Assembly: GCA_023052935.1 (NCBI GenBank)
Contig: CM041292.1
Coordinates: forward strand, 173,910,900-173,974,899
From: Piezodorus guildinii
Lineage: Eukaryota; Arthropoda; Insecta; Hemiptera; Pentatomidae
Direction: 5' to 3'
DNA length: 64,000 nucleotides
Shown: positions 56,670 through 64,000 of the stretch, in pieces
How the letters are laid out: each line of letters starts with the position of its first letter
How positions within the stretch are numbered: position 1 is the first letter of the stretch
Made by a program: the position numbers and the translations under genes
Notes under the pieces: model-generated
What the model saw: only the letters and a program-made list of their open reading frames with translations
What the model was told of the DNA's origin: nothing
Databases searched by the model: none

Positions 56670-57010
56670 AACTAGTTATCAATATAAATTATTCTTTTAT
56701 TTTTCTCCTTTGGGTAAAAAAAAAATGCATAAATGGATGCAGGCCACATAGACACATGTCCTGTCTTAATGGGCATAGGACAAAAGACATTTTTAAAATA
56801 ATACATGTAAAATATCAAATTTACACTGAGCAGCCTGATCGAATGTCTTCGGCTTAGGATAAAAAAATTGTGAATAGAAAGGAGCATTCTTCAGGGTTCG
56901 TTGTGGTTGGATCAGACTGCAGACACACACTGACACCCTTTCCTGGTGCAATGTATTCAAAGAGCGGGTTGGCATACGCCTGCAGCCAATCAAAGAACTT
57001 GATGTGTCTC
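56670..57010 (-). pseudogene. coding-like block, unrecognised protein, broken frame
   Basis: Minus strand from 57010: GWRHIKFFDWLQAYANPLFE, then YIAPGKGVSVCLQSDPTTTN with PEECS. A second frame takes over with KNAPFYSQFFYPKPKTFDQA and AQCKFDI, and a third stretch near 56780 gives FCPMPIKTGHVSMWPASIY. Codon use looks coding, but the frame changes. It could be a processed pseudogene, a decayed transposase or an exon with an error. I do not recognise the family. Confidence 0.35.
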
Positions 57011-57152
57011 CAACCTATGTAATCAGTCCTTTCAAGTTAAACTAATTTTAAAGCTGATATAACTGCTACAATGTCATCTTCATTTCAGCTTTTTTTATGA
57101 CTGTTATTTCTGTTCTACCGATTCAAGATGGCTTCGTTGTCTATTAAGAATC

Positions 57153-57470
57153 ATCATCATCAATCCGGCGCTACAACTCGGTGACGAGTCCTGGCCTCCT
57201 CCACCAGCCCTCTCCAGTTATTTCTATCCTGTGCAGCCGTCATCCAGTTTCTCACTCCCAGGATATCTCTTGCATCTGCTGTCACACCATCTGTTCATCT
57301 AAGTTTCGGTCTTCCTCTTCTTCTGATGCCGTGTAGAGGTTCAGTCATAACGGCCTTAGGGATCTTCTCATCCTCCATTCTTGCCACGTGACCAGCCCAC
57401 CGCAGTCTGCCAAGCTTCAAGGTCATAACGACATCATTGTCCTTAAAACCTGTATAGAGTTCATCATTTA
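57153..57470 (-). pseudogene. RTE-like LINE 3' end (minus) with (ATC)n tail
   Basis: Minus strand: KLGRLRWAGHVARMEDEKIP, then LHGIRRRGRPKLR, a TAG in place of a Trp codon, TDGVTADARDILGVRNWMTA and AQDRNNWRGLVEEARTRHRV. This is the classic LINE tail. The 3' end is a CATCATCATCA microsatellite at 57148-57158. Confidence 0.88.
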
Positions 57471-57780
57471 AGAATAGTTGCCAGAACTACTGGAAAATCC
57501 TTGTAGCCCAATATATACTCGACTGTCTTGAGAAAATATTCTTGGTTTGCGATGTCTTTCTTATGTCTTCCAAGGATGTGCTTATAGAAAGATGATAAGC
57601 TGTCTTTGTATCCTCCCATCGCATAACGGACAAATAGGACTATCCATGATTCCGATTCTATTGAGATGCTGCTGAAGATAGCCACGTTCCGCCAGCACAG
57701 ACCTCGATGTAGTGTCGTTTCGATGTTGGACTGCTATGCTGGCGGCAGCAATGATGATTAATTTAACCTAATAGCTATCC
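57470..57780 (-). pseudogene. LINE C-terminus with CPLC zinc motif (minus)
   Basis: Minus strand: ERGYLQQHLNRIGIMDSPIC with PLCDG near 57640-57690 resembles the 'GH..L..HL.R.G..DSP.CP.C' stretch of I/R1-type LINEs. The frame then shifts. It abuts the RTE tail and is a separate element. Confidence 0.5.
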
Positions 57781-57784
57781 AGGT

Positions 57785-58845
57785 CAGGTTCAGTTTGCAG
57801 CACGATCTTCTTTAAGCCTTGTAATTGATCACTTCTATCCGCAATATCCAAAACTCCTGGAAACATTTTGTTGTTTTGTTATATTCAGACATGTTTATGA
57901 AGTCCATGATAGTAAGTAATAAAGCACGTATGGATACTTGTTTTTTCTCGTCGCCAAGTATTTCAGCTAATGTTCGCTAATCCAGCTTTATTTCTTATCG
58001 CAAATGTTCAAATTGTATGTACTATATTACTAAGTGCTTAACAGTTAGAAGGGTATTATCCCATTTTACGCAAGTACGAGCATTCTATAATTTGCCTCCT
58101 CTTAGGACTGTACCTAGTAATTTCTAATAATAATAAGTTAAGATTATTTGACCCATAGCCCCTTATTTTACATTTCTATACGTCCAAATGCTCATTGAGG
58201 ATTATCTTTTTTCTGATAATATACATTTCAACTAACTCTGTCATTATAATCATTCATGTTAATTCGTAGATAGACATTGTTGTTAGTATGAAGTATATCT
58301 TCAAAGTAAGAAGTAAACATAGCAGAAGCAAATAATTCCTGACTTATGTCTTGAGCAGGCTCTGTGGTTGTCTAGGTTCTAATTTTATTTTCATTAAAAT
58401 TTCATCTAAAGAAAAGGCACTGATTGATTCCAGGACTAGAAAAAATAATATATTTTTTAAATCTAAAATTAGCCTCATTTTATGGTAGTTTTTATTTTTT
58501 AAAAAATCTGTTTTTTAATTTCATTGTAATTCAACGCTATAGCTATAAATTTTATTATCTAATGCGGTTTTGTTATGTTGAACTAAAAAATGTAAAGATA
58601 AGTTTTGGAAAAAGTATTAATACGTCGTTATATAATACATAGCTTCACAATAATATCTTTTATGTCGCTTATATAAAAACTCAAACTGTATCCTCAGTTA
58701 TACGACTCACTCCTCATAAGATCAGTAGATAGTTAAAACATAACTGAGTCCAGGCTTACACATGTGCAAGGACCTTATCTGACAGATAAGACGCTCCACG
58801 AAATTTTCTTCAATTAAGGGTATCAATTATTGTAAATGAAAGGGA
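57785..58845. other. AT-rich spacer
   Basis: No feature was recognised. A 72-codon frame at 58424-58642 has no motif. Confidence 0.4.
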
Positions 58846-58849
58846 CGAG

Positions 58850-58945
58850 TCACGGCTGATATCCAGAATGAATAATAATCCTGTCAGAGACGGGCTCGAA
58901 CCCAGGGTCTGGTCATTAAAGCCCCTTGCCTTATCCTTTCCTAGT
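58850..58945 (-). mobile_element. tRNA-derived SINE, family 3, copy 2 (minus)
   Basis: The minus strand has AAGGCAAGGGGCTTTAATGA and CCCTGGGTTCGAGCCCGTCT with a good B box, then CTGACAGGATTATTATTCAT. The order matches the copy at 28370-28568. Confidence 0.6.
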
Positions 58946-58949
58946 GATA

Positions 58950-59565
58950 TTAATATTTTTCATAAAAATAAAACTTTTTTCCTAAGAATAACAAAATTGT
59001 ACAGTACATAAAATTATCTATCTCTGGCCAAGAAAACAATAAAATTCACTTTTATTTAGAGATGTGAAAAAAAAAAAAAAATAATAAACACAATTAAGGG
59101 CTATATACATTTATGTGCAAGAAATATGGATAATAAACACAAAAAACACACACAAAAAAAAAAAAAAAAAAAAAGGAAAGAAAGAAAATAAATCTCCTAA
59201 AGGCTACTAGAATTTAGAAAATTAAAAGAATATATTCCACAGCGCTAGGAATAATATATAAATTAATATCAAATAAAAAAAAATGCTGCAAATTATTATA
59301 CAATGGTTTATTGCTACCAACCAACTATATTAGGGTATAACTGTTTATATAGCTTTTTTCAGGCAATTAACTAATATGAAAAGCGATGAACTAATCAAAG
59401 GATAATTGCCAATTACCGCTACTTAATTCTAAGCGTTATATCTCTGTTTTTTCTTAACCTATTTCATTTTTTTTTTTTTGTAACAAATTCGATTCTCTAC
59501 ATTCATTCATTCGGGAAATTCACTCTCTTATTGTAATGTCCAGGCGGATTTTTTAAAATCATTAT
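58950..59565. other. AT-rich spacer with A-runs
   Basis: Contains A-runs near 59069 and 59155-59175 and nothing recognisable as a gene. Confidence 0.4.
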
Positions 59566-59569
59566 TCGG

Positions 59570-59662
59570 GTTCTAAGTATATTGAAACGTAGGTATATAA
59601 AATTTTGTTTTTCGATTGCAAAAGATTATTATTTAAAATAATAAACCAAAAACAATCATATT
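59570..59662 (-). repeat. repeat family B head (minus)
   Basis: The minus strand reads TTTTTGGTTTATTATTTTAA with ATAATAATCTTTTGCAATCG and, later, ACTTAGAACCCGAATAAT, matching the start of the copy at 6055. The CCGCCG box and tail are missing. Confidence 0.5.
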
Positions 59663-59664
59663 TA

Positions 59665-60780
59665 TAAACTTTCCGATTGCCATACCTACGAAACCTTCCA
59701 AAGCAGGATGGCCATTACAATGTAACATCAATGGAATCAGGTTTGATTGAAAGCTTCCGTTGATTGCGGCCTATTCGTAAAAAGGTCTTTATAATTCGTC
59801 ATGAAATTGAATGCATTGTCTTTCTACCTTCTGGTGAGTATTTTTCAAAAGTCAGGATGTAAAATTGAGTTAGTTGTAAAGACACATTTGTCTGTTTGTG
59901 TTTCATAAATTGGAATGTTTTAATTATTAGTGGTTATGGTTTTCCGATTTGATGTTATGTTTTTTGTTTTAATTTTGATCATCTTTTGTGTAACAGCGGC
60001 AGTAATTTTTTTCCTCTGCTTCTTGTTTTCTAGTGTGGATCCAAAGTCAGTCCCAGTCTTTTACAGTCCTTTGGTGTCTCGTTACGATAGTAGTGTCGTT
60101 TGTAATAAATGAAATTCATTAACTGAAGTATAAAATAAGATGACAGGTGTTTTATTCTTTCTGACACAGGCAGTTGTAATTGCTAAAGGCGAGGTTATTA
60201 TCCTGAAGCGGCGCAGAGACGCGATATAAATAGCAACTTAATAGAGCGTGCTTGAGACTAAATCCTTTGTAAGAAGGCTTTCTCGTTCAAAGGATCGGAC
60301 GTCATAGAGCAACTAACAACACCTAATCCTATGCGCACAACCTACCCTCAGGGATATCTTCCATTCTCCAGCTACTGAAGACTGGAATTAATCCCAGAGC
60401 TGGAATGGGATGCTTAGTCTGTCGATAACCTAGATAGGATTTAAGAGTGTTATAAAAGATGTTATTCACATCTTTCGTTCTATTAATGTTACATTTAGTA
60501 CATTCATTTATCTATTATAACCAGAAGTTAAGGATTTTAGATATTAATATATTACACTACACTTAAATATTAAATAAAATAATTATTTTTTGTTGAGAGT
60601 CTGACCTTATACAGCCAAATTTCTTAAGGAGTACTCTCTCAACTCCATGGAGATAGAAAAAAAAATGGTACATACCTCTTAATTCTTTTTGGTCATACAT
60701 ATCCATACCCTGTCCCTCTAGCTCACGTGAGAGGACTGGGTTTCTTTTTTTCAATAAACAGATCTATTGTCTTTAGGAAC
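59665..60780. other. spacer
   Basis: A 60-codon frame at 59930-60112 starts with a hydrophobic stretch (MVMVFRFDVMFFVLILIIFC) but has no supporting context. Confidence 0.35.
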
Positions 60781-60781
60781 A

Positions 60782-60853
60782 TCTATATATATATATATAT
60801 ATTATATATATATATATTGTATATATATATATATATATAATATATATATATAC
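60782..60853. repeat. (TA)n microsatellite, palindromic
   Basis: Several TA runs broken by TTATA, TGTAT and ATAAT. The run can fold on itself. Confidence 0.95.
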
Positions 60854-61195
60854 AGATCAATTAGAAGTGTTGGGATAAAAGAATGATGAAGAATCCGGTT
60901 TAGAAAAGAGCTGGTCTTGAGTACTTAATCATTAAAAAAAAAAAAAAAAAAGGGGGTAATATTAAATAAAAAGATAAAATTGAAAGTAAACAAAATAAAT
61001 AAAATTTGAGGAAAATTTACAAAAAAATATAAAAACCATTTGATTTATAAAAAAATAAAAAAAATCTTCTATTAACCTAACTGTAAAAAAAATAAGTTCT
61101 AAAATTGGGTTAGTATGTTAGTTCTACTACGAATGGTACAAAAAAAAATGAATAAATATAATGAGAAAAAATATATATAGAATAGTTATCTGTCC
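60854..61195. other. A-rich spacer
   Basis: Many A-runs are present. No feature was recognised. Confidence 0.4.
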
Positions 61196-61199
61196 ATAA

Positions 61200-61400
61200 A
61201 TTCTTTGGTTCCGCACGACGGGTAGGCGATTCTGGAAGGACGGTGATCCGCTGGAAGGACATTGATCTTCAAAAGATGAGACGAAGTCCTGGTCAAAGAT
61301 GGTTTGAAGATGCCAAACGAGAGAAGCGTGCTCTCAGCTTAGTAGTGTGATCGGTACTGGCTTGAGGGCAAGGGGGTACTGTTATCTGGCTAATCCCTAA
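61200..61400 (+). pseudogene. RTE-like LINE 3' fragment
   Basis: SPGQRWFEDAKREKRALSLV near 61280-61345 resembles the 'GRP..RW.D' LINE tail, with a stop behind it. Two GGAAGGAC boxes precede it. Only one motif supports the call. Confidence 0.4.
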
Positions 61401-61404
61401 CTAC

Positions 61405-61765
61405 ACTATTGAATTGAACACGTAAACTAACAACAAATATAAATATTTTCCTCATGAAAAAAAAACTATTTTAATTTAAATTAAATTTTAAATTCCAAAC
61501 AAAATATATACAGGTAAAAAAAAAAATAAATATAATGTCTAGGCTCAAACAAGAGGAATATACGAATATACCATAATAAAAGAAAAATCTATAAAAAAAG
61601 AGATAAAGATGTTATGTACAATAGAGGTAAGAAATAAGATTAAGGTAAGCAAGCACTTGAGCAACTGGCCAAGACTCAACACACACACTCACTGAAGCAG
61701 GTCTCCCCCCACTCCCGATTCTTTACATTTTTGTTCTTTGGTCAGTCTTGGTTACACTATAAATA
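61405..61765. other. A-rich spacer
   Basis: No feature was recognised. Confidence 0.4.
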
Positions 61766-61769
61766 TACT

Positions 61770-62245
61770 TTATATTTCAAGAGAATTCATTGAGATCGTG
61801 AAAATTTCCGAATTAGAGTTTTCACCGGAAATACACGTTTAGATCCCCTGAGTCCATTTCACTAAGTCCCCCAAAAAAGATCTGTTAGTGTGTGGTTAGC
61901 CTAGCTCAAAAACGATTAGTTGTATAAAAGTGAAATGCCATATCTACAGAGCTTATATGTTTGAGATATTACAGAAATTTTCCAACAAAATCGACGAACC
62001 AGAAAAGCCATTTCACATTGTATCTTTAGATCGTTAGGGCCGTTTTTGAGAAAATCTTAATCTCAAAACCGGCTCTGACTATTTTTCAATAAACCCGCTA
62101 TACCGATTTAAATTTAATGGACATTGATATCAGGTAGGCTTCATTCTGATTGAAATAGTCCGACAGGGCTTTATTGCCAATATTTATACTTCCTTCCTCT
62201 AAAGTACACTTAATATCATATATTAAAAAAAATTAGCCATTTCAT
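61770..62245 (-). mobile_element. repeat family A, copy 9
   Basis: TGAGATCGTGAAAATTTCCG, GATCCCCTGAGTCCATTTC, the CAGAAAAGCCATTTC box, CATTCTGATTGAAATAGTCC and CTCTAAAGTACACTTAAT are in minus-strand order. The distal half is missing. Confidence 0.65.
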
Positions 62246-62319
62246 GTTTTTATTACATGAATTATACATGCTATCAATACTAAAAAAAATAGGTAAATAT
62301 TAAAAATGAAAGAATTTTA

Positions 62320-62720
62320 TATCCAACAGAAATTCTATTTCACCGAAAATACATGTTTTACGGTCCGTTGAGTCCAAATGAACTAGTTCTGAAAAAAGGT
62401 ATGTGTGTTCTAAGTCTTGCTTAAAAACGAAAAGTTTTATGAAGCTGAAATTTCATATTTTGGAAGGGCATATGCCTGAGATGTTAAAGCAATCGGCGAA
62501 ACAGAAGAGCCACTTTATACCATGCATTTAGTACCCTTCTACGATTTTATCAAAAATTCTCTAACGATTTTTATTAAACTCGCTATAAAGATGTAATATG
62601 AAATTGGCTTGGATATGATTTAAATATTCTAATTTAAATAGTCTGTCAGGGATTAAATGCCGGATTTTTTAATTGTCTTCCTCTAAAGTTCCTTTAATTT
62701 TATGATCTTATACCGACACC
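62320..62720 (-). mobile_element. repeat family A, copy 10
   Basis: TTTCACCGAAAATACATG, GGTCCGTTGAGTCCAAATGA, CAGAAGAGCCACTTTATACC and CTCTAAAGTTCCTTTAATTT follow the same order as copy 9. The two copies lie head to tail about 80 bases apart. Confidence 0.65.
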
Positions 62721-62964
62721 AGATTTTTTTTTATATTGATCTAAAAGAAATTGCAAATTTGTACTCAATAATAATTTTTGTTGAATGCTTGTTAAACTCA
62801 TGATGGTTATCAAACATATCTGATTAGTAACGTTTGTTGTGTCTTCATTTGCAAAAACTCTAACCTATGCCTATTAAGTGACCTGGCTGATCGCTTCTCA
62901 TATAAACAAGGCTTTAGGGAAAAATTGATGCGAAAATGCTTAAAAGAGGAGAGGAGCGGCAAAA

Positions 62965-63080
62965 TTAAAAATATGGTGCGAGTTACCTCCGTTGTTAAAA
63001 TCAATAAAAGATATACTGACGGTATATTATATACATCTATATTACTCTTTTTTACCTAAATAAATACAAATATTTCAAGC
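62965..63080 (+). mobile_element. repeat family A, left end only
   Basis: TGGTGCGAGTTACCTCCGTT with GTTAAAATCAATAAAAG is the left end of family A in plus orientation, followed by ATACATCTATATTACTC. It shows the family's outer GTGCGNG end. Confidence 0.5.
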
Positions 63081-63099
63081 ATAGCAAACGGCTTAAACT

Positions 63100-64000
63100 T
63101 GTATGATCCCCCCTCCCTCCCTTGCTTTGCTAAAGACATCCGACTCCTCTCCGTTCAGCCTTACTACTCCTTTTGGTTCTTGATAAATGGATTTAATGGC
63201 TTCCTCCAAGCTTCTTGGAACATTCTTAACTCTGAGACCCTTCAAGATTTCATGTTTTGGAACGGAGACAAACGCTACTTTGGGGTCAATAAAGGCGAGA
63301 TACTTACTTTTGTCTCTGTCCTAAGATTTCTGGAGAACATTATGCAAAGAAGAAATGTGGTACAGGGTATGTCGTCCTGGTCTGAACCCGGCTCTACTAG
63401 TGGTTTTACCCTTCCCTCCAGAATAGCCGTATAAAGTTTGTAGATGATTGGTGAGAGGCATATAGGGCGATAATTCGAGAATCCTGCCTGGAACACTTTC
63501 TTGAGTATCGGTATGAAAACGTTGTATACCAAGTCCATTGGGATCCTTTTCTCATCCCAAACTTTTTGGAAAAGGACTTGTAGGGCTCTGACTAACTCTG
63601 GGCCTCCCGCCTTGATGTATTCTGCCACTATGTTGTCTCGACCCGGTGCTTTTCCTGTCTTGATTCTCGAAATATCCATTTCGATTTCCTCCTCCTCTAT
63701 CACCTCATTAAAATCAGCATCATTCCACGGTCCTTCCTGATTCACTAGGTAGGTATTATCTGCCCGAAATTTCTTCTCGTAATGTTTGTACCAAACATAC
63801 AGAATAACCTTATCCTCCGTGACCACTCCCCTTTGCTCGTTCTTTACATTTCTCATTGCTTCACTTTTTCGGTCTCTTATAGCTATAATCTTCTTTTAGG
63901 ACTGCTCAATATTATCTCCATTGTCTTGGCTTAGCTTTTCCCCAAATTCTTTCCATGACGTCTGTTTAGCTCTTCTCACTTCTTCCTTTCTTCTCATACT
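63100..64000 (-). pseudogene. RTE-like LINE reverse transcriptase (runs off right edge)
   Basis: Minus strand from the edge: RRAKQTSWKEFGEKLSQDNG, a TAA near 63900, then YVWYKHYEKKFRADNTYLVN. DISRIKTGKAPGRDNIVAEY with IKAGGPELV follows, then RIPMDLVYNVFIPILKKVFQ and NYRPICLSPIIYKLYTAILE. Near 63390 the frame shifts and GFRPGRHTLYHISSL and DKSKYLAFIDPKVAF are read in other frames. This is the finger and palm entry of an RTE-like RT. The YADD region is absent, so only the 5' half is present here. Several lesions make it inactive. Confidence 0.9.

Noticed and set aside
59930..60112. 60-codon hydrophobic plus frame
   Set aside because: T-rich DNA yields Phe/Leu/Val runs; no supporting context.

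Overview
The window is AT-rich, intron-poor-looking intergenic DNA from an animal genome, most likely an arthropod or another invertebrate. The evidence is the repeat content: Jockey-like and I-like non-LTR retrotransposons, RTE-like LINE tails ending in short microsatellites, two mariner remnants, a Ty3/gypsy LTR element, a hAT-like end, and at least three families of tRNA-derived SINEs. There is no bacterial gene organisation, no rRNA, no functional tRNA and no CRISPR. I could not identify a conserved host protein-coding gene. The best host-gene candidate is a set of phase-compatible exon-like blocks at 5635-8380.

Layout. 1-4000: mariner transposase running off the left edge (minus), RTE-like LINE tails, a second mariner C-terminus (minus), a GA microsatellite and a further RTE-like fragment. 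4000-12100: repeat family A copies (about 0.9 kb, subterminal inverted repeats), repeat family B (with internal tandem repeats), a 5'-truncated Jockey-like LINE with a clear target-site duplication (TSD) at 7089-8160, and decayed LINE ends. 12731-17475: a nearly complete Ty3/gypsy element with 226-bp LTRs, a TGTAT TSD, gag and pol, but with two frameshifts and one stop. 17500-29800: SINEs, family A pieces, a diverged direct duplication at 21950-24000, and long stretches where I see nothing. 29870-34700: Jockey-like LINE copies, a SINE and another LINE C-terminus. 36340-39103: a hAT-like end, then an I-like LINE with reverse transcriptase (RT), RNase H, a zinc-knuckle motif and a poly(A) tail. 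40700-44900: family A copy split by a LINE with a 13-bp TSD, a fold-back element and two Jockey-like copies. 45626-47171: three tandem copies of a 504-506-bp (TA)n-bearing unit next to a long inverted repeat. 48000-57700: LINE 3' ends on the minus strand, SINEs, and two fold-back elements, one nested three deep. 57700-64000: mostly featureless, then family A copies and an RTE-like RT running off the right edge.

Nearly every coding signal belongs to a mobile element and carries stops, shifts or truncations, so the genes do not form a pathway. The most unusual signal is a recurring motif (a TGATGA-like box, a GC hairpin, then CGAAAC) at the inner ends of fold-back elements. It matches the conserved core of hammerhead ribozymes, which are known from Penelope-like retroelements.
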